A program made the translations under genes and the position numbers. 26,320 nucleotides of DNA from an uncultured Collinsella sp. Lineage in GTDB: Bacteria > Actinomycetota > Coriobacteriia > Coriobacteriales > Coriobacteriaceae. The stretch covers positions 1 through 26,320 of the forward strand of contig CAJJTG010000030.1 of NCBI GenBank assembly GCA_905194675.1, in the 5' to 3' direction. The stretch's first letter is position 1. Each line of letters begins with the position of its first letter. The notes under the pieces are model-generated. The model did no database searches. It was not told the DNA's origin and saw nothing but the letters and a program-made list of their open reading frames with translations. Below, one piece after another: positions 16,336 to 22,907 of this stretch.

Positions 16336-17403
16336 ATGGCGCTTTCTATGGTTTACGGCGGTCCCGGCCGGTATGTTCAGGGGCCGGGCGAACTTTCGCG
16401 TCAAGGCAGGTATTTGTCATGGTTGGGCTGCGCTGCCTATGTCTTGTTTGACCAGGGCACCGAGGATCGGCTGTGCAGGCAGATTGTCGATGGATTTCTG
16501 GACGACGATCTGAGTGAGCCGTTCTTTAAGATTTATGACGGTCCGTGTACGGAAGAGGCCGTTGTCGAAATGGCTAAGGAAGCCCAGGCTGAGTATTGCG
16601 ACATGGTGGTGGGTATTGGCGGCGGCAAGATGCTCGATATCGCCAAGGCTGTTGCGTTTTATGCCGAGTTGCCGTTGTGCGTATGCCCCACGGCGGCTTC
16701 GATGGACGGTCCGTGCAGCGCGATTTCGGTGCTGTATCACGAGGACGGGTCGTTCGACCGCTACCTGATGCTCGAGAAGAATCCAGACCTGGTCGTGGTC
16801 GATACCAACGTGGTCGCGGCGGCCCCGCTGCGTATGACGGTCGCCGGCATGGGCGACGCGCTGGCAACGTACTTCGAGGCACGTTCGTGCGCCGCGGCGC
16901 ATGGCGCCAACGAGCATGGTGGCGCGCCGGGACACTTGGCCTTGGTTGCGGCTCGCGCCTGCTATGACACGCTTATGGAGTGCGGCGTCGCTGCCAAGCG
17001 CGATCTCAAGAAGGGGCGTATATCGCCGGCGGTTGAGCGTCTGATCGAGTGCAATATTCTGCTCTCGGGCGTCGGCTTTGAGAGCGGTGGCTTGGCGTTG
17101 GCACATGCCATCGCCAACGGTCTGACGATTCTGCCCGAGTGCAAGGCCATGCACGGCGAGGCCGTGGCATTTGGCCTGGTGGTCCAGCTGCGCCTGGAGC
17201 GTGCGCCCGAGCTTGATCAGGTGTTCGAGTTTTGCCAGCGCGTCGGTCTGCCGACGACGCTCGAGGAGCTGGGCCTTGGCGAGATTTCCGATGCCGATCT
17301 GCAGGGTGTTGCAAATGCGGTCTTTAGAAACGAGCGCAATATGGCTAACGAGCAGGCCAAGGCGACCAAACAACAGCTCGTGCAGCTCATGTGCGAAGCA
17401 TAG
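16336..17403 (+). CDS. gldA: Glycerol dehydrogenase family protein, paralogue 2
   Basis: This 355-residue protein is homologous to the preceding gene over its full length. It keeps GIGGGKMLDIAKA (93-105), CPTAASMDGPCSAISV (117-132) and the zinc ligands D174 (GMGDALATYFEA), H257 (ALAHAIANGL) and H273 (AMHGEAVAFG). Compared with paralogue 1, the second histidine of AHAIHNG is replaced by alanine, the aspartate in ASTDAPC is kept as ASMDGPC, and the C-terminus is shorter. The substrate may therefore differ, and 'glycerol' is only the family default. The start is either ATG 16336 or the internal ATG 16348; GAAGGG lies about 12 bases before the first. I place it at 16336 because the length before the conserved YxQGP block then matches paralogue 1 best. 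Confidence 0.9.
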   Translation: MALSMVYGGPGRYVQGPGELSRQGRYLSWLGCAAYVLFDQGTEDRLCRQIVDGFLDDDLSEPFFKIYDGPCTEEAVVEMAKEAQAEYCDMVVGIGGGKMLDIAKAVAFYAELPLCVCPTAASMDGPCSAISVLYHEDGSFDRYLMLEKNPDLVVVDTNVVAAAPLRMTVAGMGDALATYFEARSCAAAHGANEHGGAPGHLALVAARACYDTLMECGVAAKRDLKKGRISPAVERLIECNILLSGVGFESGGLALAHAIANGLTILPECKAMHGEAVAFGLVVQLRLERAPELDQVFEFCQRVGLPTTLEELGLGEISDADLQGVANAVFRNERNMANEQAKATKQQLVQLMCEA

Positions 17404-17553
17404 CCTGGCACTTGATCGACCTTGTGCAATCGAGGCGGCGATAGGCATAGGCTATTTGCCGCAAAGATGCGCCGCATGTAATTTGCCCGAGGCGTGGGTC
17501 GATAGCGTATCATTATCTCTTGCTTGTTTGCACTGCTCAGGGAGGGGCCGCGC

Positions 17554-18807
17554 ATGGCGCAGGAACACGATCTGTTTGATGACATTATCGAAATCAGCAA
17601 GGGTTTCGACTTTCTCAAAAACCCGCTTGGCGGTGTGACCGACGCACTCGATCCGTCGGCGCCGCAGTGGAATCCTGCCGACTACAAGGAGCGTCCGCGC
17701 GGCAACACCATTCCGTGCCTGACCTGCAAAAACGAAAAGAGCGGCTGCACCGCGTGCATGGACGTGTGCCCGGTCAACGCTATCGAGGTCGAGGAAGACG
17801 CCATTGAGATCCTCGACTCCTGTCGTAAGTGCGGCCTGTGCGCCGCTGCCTGTCCGACCGAGGCAATCATCTCGCCGCGCCTGGCGCCCAAAAACGTCTA
17901 CGACGACATTGTCTCGGCGGCTACGAGCCACGAGACCGCCTACGTCACCTGCACGCGCGCCCTCAAGCGCATGCCGCGCGAGAACGAGGTTGTTGTTGCC
18001 TGTGTGGGCGATATTACGGCCGAGACCTGGTTTTCGGTGCTGGCCGATTATCCCAACGTGAGCGTGTACCTGCCGCTGGGCGTGTGCGATAAGTGCCGTA
18101 ACACCGGTGGCGAGGACATCCTGGGCGAGGCCATTGCTACCGCCGAGGAGTGGGCAGGCACGGGCATGGGTCTGGAGGTCGATCCCAAGAGCCTCAAGTG
18201 CCATAAGCGCCGCGAGTACGAGCGCAAGGAGTACATGGAAAAGATCGCCCGCACCACGGGCCTTACCGTGACCAAGCTCAACCCGGCAACGGCGGCGCTG
18301 GCCTCGGTGACGCAGAAGCTCAAAGCCCACCGCCACCAGATTACCCAGCTCGAGCGCACGCTCAACACCATGTGCGGCACCACGACGACCAAGCGTCGCC
18401 GTTCGCTCACGCACGGGCGCCAACTGGTACTCTCGACTCTGCAAAACCATCCCGAGCTTGCCCAGAACATGCAGGTGAGCACGCCGGAGTGCGATTTTGA
18501 CAAGTGCACGTCGTGCGGCGAGTGCGTCAACGTGTGCCCCACGTTTGCCTGCGATCTGGTGGGAAGCGGCCGCTTTGCGTTGGAGTCCACGTATTGCTTG
18601 GGCTGCGGTGCCTGCGTCAAGGTGTGCCCCGAGCATGCGCTCAAGTTGGTTGAGCACGACGCGTCCAATCTGGTCGTCGTCGATCCCGAAGCCGAGGAAA
18701 AGGCCGCCCAGAAGGCGAAGGCTCACGAAGAAGCTGAGAAGGTCAAGGCCGAAGCAAAGGCCAAGCTCGACAAGATGCTCGATCAGGTGGAGAAGCTCGC
18801 GGACTAG
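17554..18807 (+). CDS. Four-cluster 4Fe-4S ferredoxin-like protein with a central Cys-containing domain
   Basis: This 417-residue soluble iron-sulfur protein has four CxxC-type cluster motifs in two pairs. N-terminal pair: CLTC-x6-CTACMDVCP (C55-C72) and CRKCGLCAAACP (C90-C100). C-terminal pair: CTSCGECVNVCP (C318-C328) and CLGCGACVKVCP (C348-C358). Each pair is a 2[4Fe-4S] ferredoxin fold. Between them is a domain of about 200 residues with further cysteines (C133, C150, C178, C181, C216), including GVCDKC. The last 40 residues are a highly charged Ala/Lys/Glu helix, likely coiled coil. There is no signal peptide or membrane segment. ATG 17554 follows GGAGGGG at six bases. It probably shuttles electrons, but the partner is unknown; the neighbouring dehydrogenases are NAD-type and need no ferredoxin. 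I do not recognise the central domain. Confidence 0.85.
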   Translation: MAQEHDLFDDIIEISKGFDFLKNPLGGVTDALDPSAPQWNPADYKERPRGNTIPCLTCKNEKSGCTACMDVCPVNAIEVEEDAIEILDSCRKCGLCAAACPTEAIISPRLAPKNVYDDIVSAATSHETAYVTCTRALKRMPRENEVVVACVGDITAETWFSVLADYPNVSVYLPLGVCDKCRNTGGEDILGEAIATAEEWAGTGMGLEVDPKSLKCHKRREYERKEYMEKIARTTGLTVTKLNPATAALASVTQKLKAHRHQITQLERTLNTMCGTTTTKRRRSLTHGRQLVLSTLQNHPELAQNMQVSTPECDFDKCTSCGECVNVCPTFACDLVGSGRFALESTYCLGCGACVKVCPEHALKLVEHDASNLVVVDPEAEEKAAQKAKAHEEAEKVKAEAKAKLDKMLDQVEKLAD

Positions 18808-18825
18808 CTAAAAGAGCGTAAATGA

Positions 18826-18858
18826 TGGCCGGTGGGACAGGTACTGCCCCACCGGCCA
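18826..18858. repeat. 11-bp hairpin just after the ferredoxin-like gene
   Basis: TGGCCGGTGGG at 18826-18836 pairs with CCCACCGGCCA at 18848-18858, loop 11 bases. On the plus strand it is followed by A residues rather than T, so it would be a poor intrinsic terminator for the gene ending at 18807. It may still slow polymerase or protect the 3' end. Confidence 0.6.
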
Positions 18859-18929
18859 AAAAAGTTGCGGTGGAATAGTTCCTGTTTTGCCCTTAAGCTG
18901 GCCATTCTAGGAGCTATTCCACCGCAACT
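18858..18929 (-). terminator. Long-stem terminator of the gntR gene
   Basis: The 16-base arms AGTTGCGGTGGAATAG (18863-18878) and its perfect complement (18914-18929) enclose a 35-base loop. In minus-strand RNA the stem begins nine bases after the gntR stop and is followed by a U6 run (plus-strand A-run 18858-18863). It separates convergent transcription units. The stem and loop are both longer than usual. Confidence 0.75.
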
Positions 18930-18938
18930 AATAGATGG

Positions 18939-19694
18939 TTAGTTCATGCTGCTTTGGTGGCCGGTTCGACCGGTACCGTTGCGCGTCACGGTTTCATGGA
19001 GCAAAAAGAACCCGGGGACCTGTTTGGTCTCGGTGTATTCCATAAGGATGCCGTCGGCGTTGTAGGTCTGCCCGCGTATAACGGCGAGTGCGTTAAAGTC
19101 GTCGAGATCGAGCACGCGCGTATCCTCGGGCGTGGGATGCTCGATCGTTACATCGCGTTTGCCCGTGGCAATCTTAATGCCAAGATCTTCTTCGAGGTAA
19201 CGATAGATCGAGTCGTTGACAATCTCGGGTGTCAGCCCCGGTACTTGTGAACTTAGGTAATAGGAGTCGTCGGAGCACACGGCTTGTCCGTCTGCATAAC
19301 GGATGCGTTTGGCGCGCGTAAGCTCGCAGCCTTCGGGAAACCCGGTAATCCTGGAGAGTGCCTTGCTACAGACGAGGAGCTCAAAGACGGTGGTGACAGT
19401 CTTGAGCTCAAAGCCTCGGCTGGTCGCGATTTCCTTAAAGGTCTCGAGTCCGCCGCCGCCACGACTCTTCTCGTCACTGATGTTGCGAATGACGCGCATG
19501 CCTTTGCCTTGCTGGGGGAGCACGTAACCATCTGCCGCAAGCATCGAGATGGCGCGACGGACCGTCATGCGCGAACAGTCAAACAGCTGCGTGAGCTCAG
19601 TCTCCGAAGGCAGATAACTCTGATAGGCGTATGTGCCGTCGTCAATCGACTGCTTCACGTTGTCATAAATAGTTTGGAAGATGGCTCGCGCCAT
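18939..19694 (-). CDS. GntR/HutC-family transcriptional regulator (UTRA domain)
   Basis: This is a 251-residue repressor-type regulator. Residues 1-72 form the winged helix-turn-helix of GntR proteins (LPSETELTQLFDCSRMTVRR, then ISMLAADGYVLPQQGKGMRV). Residues about 90-240 form a UTRA effector domain of the HutC/TreR subgroup, which typically senses a phosphorylated sugar. ATG 19694 has AGGAG six bases upstream. It lies downstream of the zinc dehydrogenase on the same strand (65-base gap, probably one transcript) and divergent from the PTS/GH4 genes. The two inverted operator-like sites in the intergenic region (20854-20867 and 20981-20994), with cores close to the HutC-group consensus GTnTAnAC, are its likely binding sites. 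The effector is probably the transported sugar phosphate. Confidence 0.9.
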   Translation of the reverse strand: MARAIFQTIYDNVKQSIDDGTYAYQSYLPSETELTQLFDCSRMTVRRAISMLAADGYVLPQQGKGMRVIRNISDEKSRGGGGLETFKEIATSRGFELKTVTTVFELLVCSKALSRITGFPEGCELTRAKRIRYADGQAVCSDDSYYLSSQVPGLTPEIVNDSIYRYLEEDLGIKIATGKRDVTIEHPTPEDTRVLDLDDFNALAVIRGQTYNADGILMEYTETKQVPGFFLLHETVTRNGTGRTGHQSSMN

Positions 19695-19759
19695 GACGGT
19701 CTCCTAGAGTTGGGTGCGTGAACGGCGGATGAGGGCCGTCCGCGCAGGTGTCAATCGAT

Positions 19760-20785
19760 TTACTTGCTGGGATCGATTATATATTTGCCCATGGCACGCA
19801 GGGCCGGGTCTGACAGGATGGCGCCGAGTTCGTCGAGGGAAGCCACCTTGGCGACCATCGAAGAAACGTCGATTCTGCCCGAGTCGATGAGCTCGAGTGC
19901 TCGACGCTGCGTATAAGGGTTGATGAAGGACGAGGTGAGCACAAGCTCCTTCTGGAAGACCTCGAAGGGCTTGACGGTGATCGTCTCATCGGGCTTGGTA
20001 AGTCCGAACATCATAACCGTGGCCTTATGGCCGGCGATTCTAATGGCCTGCTCAATGGTGACGGGCTTACCGACACATTCGATTACAACGTCGACGTTGC
20101 CGACGCCCTCCTGCTTCAGGCGGGCTGGGACGTCCTCGTGGATGGAATCAATTGCCAGATCGGCGCCGAGTTTGAGCGCAACCTCGCGTTTGCCCTCGAC
20201 GGGCTCGAGCAAAACGACTTTGGTAGCACCAGCGTTTTTGGCAAGCTGCATCATGAGCAGGCCGATCATGCCACCGCCGATAACGACAACCGTGCTGCCG
20301 GGCTTGATGTTGCACATATCGATGCCGTGCAGGCAGCACGCCACGGGCTCGGTCATGGCGCCCTGCTCAAAGCTGGTGTGATCCCCCAGTTTGTAGACTT
20401 GCTGCATATCGACGGAGCAGTACTCCGCAAAGCCGCCGTTAACGGTGGTGCCGTAGCCGGTCATATGCTCGCAGTAGTGGTTGATTCCGTCACGGCAGGG
20501 TTCGCAGCAGCCGCAGGGATGGTTTGGGTCGATGCACACGCGATCGCCCGGCTTAAAGCCGGTGACATCGCAGCCCACGGCCTCGATAACGCCAGCGAAC
20601 TCATGACCAAGGATTGTGGGCGGGGTAACGTCGGCTGCGCCCTTGTCGCCTTCATAGATATGCACGTCGGTGCCGCAGACGCCGCAAGCTTTGACGTTGA
20701 TCAGAACGTCACGCTTGCCCACGGCCGGTTTTGTCGAATCCTCGACCCTGAGATCGTGCTTTCCATAGAAGACCGCGCTTTTCAT
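19760..20785 (-). CDS. Zinc-dependent medium-chain dehydrogenase, sorbitol/threonine dehydrogenase-like
   Basis: This 341-residue NAD(P)-dependent dehydrogenase oxidises a secondary alcohol of a polyol or similar substrate. Catalytic-zinc ligands are visible as C37 (CGVCGTDVH), H61/E62 (LGHEFAG) and a glutamate in TEPVACCLHG. The structural-zinc lobe is complete, with C91, C94, C97 and C105 spaced C-x2-C-x2-C-x7-C. The Rossmann motif is VVIGGGMIGLLM. The pattern resembles L-iditol/sorbitol 2-dehydrogenases and threonine dehydrogenases; the exact substrate cannot be read directly. ATG 20785 has AAGGAGT four bases upstream. It is divergent from the PTS transporter and co-oriented with gntR, so it is probably controlled with them. 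In that setting a polyol released by the 6-phospho-alpha-glucosidase is an attractive substrate (inference). Confidence 0.92.
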   Translation of the reverse strand: MKSAVFYGKHDLRVEDSTKPAVGKRDVLINVKACGVCGTDVHIYEGDKGAADVTPPTILGHEFAGVIEAVGCDVTGFKPGDRVCIDPNHPCGCCEPCRDGINHYCEHMTGYGTTVNGGFAEYCSVDMQQVYKLGDHTSFEQGAMTEPVACCLHGIDMCNIKPGSTVVVIGGGMIGLLMMQLAKNAGATKVVLLEPVEGKREVALKLGADLAIDSIHEDVPARLKQEGVGNVDVVIECVGKPVTIEQAIRIAGHKATVMMFGLTKPDETITVKPFEVFQKELVLTSSFINPYTQRRALELIDSGRIDVSSMVAKVASLDELGAILSDPALRAMGKYIIDPSK

Positions 20786-20821
20786 GGTGACTCCTTAACG
20801 TGGCGGTGAATGTTGTAATGA

Positions 20822-20850
20822 AGTATAGGTATGCAAACATCCTTATACAA
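20822..20850 (-). promoter_or_regulatory. Promoter of the zinc dehydrogenase
   Basis: On the minus strand TTGTAT (plus 20845-20850) and TATACT (plus 20822-20827) are separated by exactly 17 bases, about 40 bases before the start codon. The -35 is moderate and the -10 good. Confidence 0.55.
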
Positions 20851-20853
20851 GCC

Positions 20854-20867
20854 TATCTAGACAAGTT
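20854..20867. promoter_or_regulatory. GntR operator-like site 1
   Basis: TATCTAGACAAGTT lies just upstream of the dehydrogenase -35 box. It is the exact inverse complement of site 2 at 20981-20994. The core ATCTAGAC approaches the palindromic GTnTAnAC consensus of HutC-type GntR regulators. A partial third copy, TTTAGACAAAC, lies at 20891-20901. Confidence 0.6.
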
Positions 20868-20899
20868 GATAAATATTTTGTTTAAGAAGTTTTAGACAA

Positions 20900-20917
20900 A
20901 CAGGCAATAACAGGCAA
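20900..20917. repeat. Short direct repeat in the divergent control region
   Basis: ACAGGCAA occurs at 20900-20907 and 20910-20917, a ten-base (one helical turn) period. It is placed between the two operator-like sites. It could be a second regulator's site; this is weak. Confidence 0.3.
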
Positions 20918-20980
20918 AACCTTTGAAATAAACCGTTCACCGTCAATTATCGACCGCTGACCGAACATGGAAACCGTATT

Positions 20981-21005
20981 AACTTGTCTAGATAAGCGAT
21001 ATGAT
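20981..21005 (+). promoter_or_regulatory. GntR operator-like site 2 and -10 box of the PTS gene
   Basis: AACTTGTCTAGATA at 20981-20994 is the exact inverse complement of site 1. It lies directly upstream of TATGAT at 21000-21005, a good -10 hexamer. The operator therefore occupies the -35/-10 spacer, a classic repressor position. This also argues that the in-frame ATG at 21001, which lies within the -10 box, is not the translation start. Confidence 0.6.
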
Positions 21006-21141
21006 AAAAATAGAAGCGCAAGAAGTCAGGGAAGCGGGCCCACCCGTCCTATTGCACGAGGTACACGCAAACGGCGCGTCTGCGGTCTCGAGTGAAGCCA
21101 AAACCGCAGCGCTCCGAATGAAGAGAGGGGGATTCCCCGTC

Positions 21142-22752
21142 ATGATGCAAAAGATACAACGTTTCGGCGGTGCAATGTACACGCCTGCAATTCTTTTCGC
21201 ATTTTCCGGAATCGTCGTCGGCCTGGGTACGTTGTTTACCACCGAGGCGATCTTTGGCGAGATGGCCACTGCGGGTCATCTTTGGTTTGATTGCTGGAAT
21301 GTGCTGCTCCAGGGTGGTTGGACGCTCTTTAACCAGATGCCGTTGCTGTTTTGCGTAGCGTTGCCAATCTCGCTCGCGAACAAGCAGAACGCTCGCTGCT
21401 GCATGGAGACTTTGGCCATCTACCTTACCTTCAACTACTTTGTAAGCACAATCTTGGGGCAGTGGGGCCCTGTCTTTGGTGTCGACTACTCTGTCGAGGC
21501 GGGCAGCGGTACTGGTCTTGCCACTATCGCAAGCATCAAAACGCTTGACATGGGCATCATGGGCGCGCTCATTATCTCTGGTATCGCCACGATGCTGCAT
21601 AACAAGTTCTTCGACACCGAACTTCCTGAGTGGCTGGGCGTGTTCTCGGGCTCCGTGTTCATCTATATGATCGGTTTCTTCGTTATGGTTCCGGTCGCTC
21701 TTATCGCCTGCCTGGTGTGGCCGCATGTTCAGGCTGCTATCTCCGCCTTCCAGGGATTCATCCTTTCCGCCGGTACGTTTGGCGTGGGTGTCTTTGCTTT
21801 CTTCGAGCGCGTGCTGATCCCTACAGGCCTTCACCACTTTATCTATACGCCGTTCTATTACGACAACGCGGCGGTCAATGGCGGCATCTTTGCCGCTTGG
21901 GCTAACATCCTGCCCCAACTGGCTGCCGATCCGAGCATTGCTCTTAAGGATGCCGCACCCTGGGCTGCCTATACCTGCCCTGGATGGACTAAAGTCTTCG
22001 GCTCGCTTGGCGTCGCCATTGCGTTTTATATGACCGCCAAGCCCGAGCGCAAGCAGCGCGTCAAGGCTCTGCTCATTCCCGTCACCCTTACCGCTATGCT
22101 TTGCGGTATCACCGAGCCGCTTGACTTCACCTTCCTGTTCATCGCGCCCGGCCTGTTCGTCGTCCACTGCGTGCTCGGAGCGCTCGGCTGCATGGCTCAA
22201 AACCTCCTTGGCGTCGTGGGCATCTTCGACGGCGGCATCATCTCGATGCTCTCGTGGGACTGGCTGCCCCTTTGGGCCGCACACGGTCTGCAGTACACCA
22301 TCTCCATCCTTGTCGGTCTGTGCTTTACCGCCCTTTGGGTCGTGGTCTTCCGTTTCCTGATCGTCAAGTTCGACTTTAAGACCCCCGGTCGCGAGGATGA
22401 CGATGTTGAGGTCGAGCTCAAGTCCAAGGCCGACTACAAGCAAAAGCAGAGCGGTGCTGCTGCTGGCAAATCGGTCGCCCAGAGTAAAGATGATGAGCGC
22501 TTGGTGCTTGCCGAGAACATCCTCGATCTGCTCGGTGGCACGGATAACATCATCGATGTAACTAACTGCGCTACCCGTCTGCGCGTTAACGTCAAGGACA
22601 AGAGCGTCGTTGCACCCGAGGCTTCCTTCAAGGCGATCGGTACGCATGGCTTGGTGATCCAAGGTCAGTCAATCCAGGTCATCATCGGCCTTACCGTCCC
22701 GCAGGTTCGCGAGAAGTTCGAGAGTCTTCTGAAGTTCGAGAGTCTTCTGTAA
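21142..22752 (+). CDS. PTS alpha-glucoside-type EIICB permease
   Basis: This 536-residue membrane transporter imports and phosphorylates a sugar through the phosphoenolpyruvate phosphotransferase system. The EIIC part (about 1-415) has about ten hydrophobic segments and glucose-superfamily signatures: GLHHFIYTPFYY (229-240) and GITEPLDFTFLF (322-333). A charged linker (about 415-450) leads to EIIB (about 452-530) with the phosphorylatable cysteine C476 in DVTNCATRLRVN. There is no EIIA domain, so a separate EIIA must be used. Similarity and the neighbouring GH4 enzyme point to the maltose/alpha-glucoside branch (MalX/AglA/GlvC). I chose the ATG at 21142 (GGGGGA ten bases upstream; protein begins like homologues, MQKIQRFGGAMYTPAILF) over ATG 21001, which falls in the promoter. 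The last codons are a perfect 18-base tandem duplication, giving KFESLLKFESLL. Confidence 0.94.
   Translation: MMQKIQRFGGAMYTPAILFAFSGIVVGLGTLFTTEAIFGEMATAGHLWFDCWNVLLQGGWTLFNQMPLLFCVALPISLANKQNARCCMETLAIYLTFNYFVSTILGQWGPVFGVDYSVEAGSGTGLATIASIKTLDMGIMGALIISGIATMLHNKFFDTELPEWLGVFSGSVFIYMIGFFVMVPVALIACLVWPHVQAAISAFQGFILSAGTFGVGVFAFFERVLIPTGLHHFIYTPFYYDNAAVNGGIFAAWANILPQLAADPSIALKDAAPWAAYTCPGWTKVFGSLGVAIAFYMTAKPERKQRVKALLIPVTLTAMLCGITEPLDFTFLFIAPGLFVVHCVLGALGCMAQNLLGVVGIFDGGIISMLSWDWLPLWAAHGLQYTISILVGLCFTALWVVVFRFLIVKFDFKTPGREDDDVEVELKSKADYKQKQSGAAAGKSVAQSKDDERLVLAENILDLLGGTDNIIDVTNCATRLRVNVKDKSVVAPEASFKAIGTHGLVIQGQSIQVIIGLTVPQVREKFESLLKFESLL
22713..22748 (+). repeat. 18-bp perfect tandem duplication at the 3' end of the PTS gene
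   Basis: GAAGTTCGAGAGTCTTCT occurs twice without interruption (22713-22730 and 22731-22748), in frame, directly before the stop codon. It lengthens the protein by six residues without changing the frame. It looks like recent slippage or unequal exchange. Confidence 0.95.
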
Positions 22753-22770
22753 ACCATCGTCCATCGAAAC

Positions 22771-22810
22771 AATCGGCCTTGCAGAGCCGGTATGCACCGC
22801 AAGGCCGATT
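22771..22810 (+). terminator. Hairpin between the PTS and GH4 genes (attenuator or stability stem)
   Basis: AATCGGCCTTGC at 22771-22782 pairs perfectly with GCAAGGCCGATT at 22799-22810, loop 16 bases, starting 18 bases after the PTS stop. Only C-T-A-G follows, with no T-run, so full termination is unlikely. Partial termination or protection of the upstream message would set different levels of transporter and hydrolase. The remaining 97 bases up to the GH4 start show nothing else except its ribosome binding site. Confidence 0.55.
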
Positions 22811-22907
22811 CTAGAGATAAAAAACTCCACTTCTAGGTAACAATTCCAAACCGTACAGGCCGCGTGCGGGGATGGATTGAGCAAGCGGCCAGAATGAGGA
22901 GGACATC

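Noticed and set aside
15038..17403. CRISPR array, transposase or prophage remnants in the dehydrogenase cluster
   Set aside because: No regularly spaced repeats and no mobile-element proteins were seen; the similar stretches are two gldA paralogues.
21001..21141. 47-residue N-terminal extension of the PTS protein from the ATG at 21001
   Set aside because: That ATG overlaps the -10 box TATGAT, the extension does not resemble EIIC proteins, and a ribosome binding site precedes ATG 21142.
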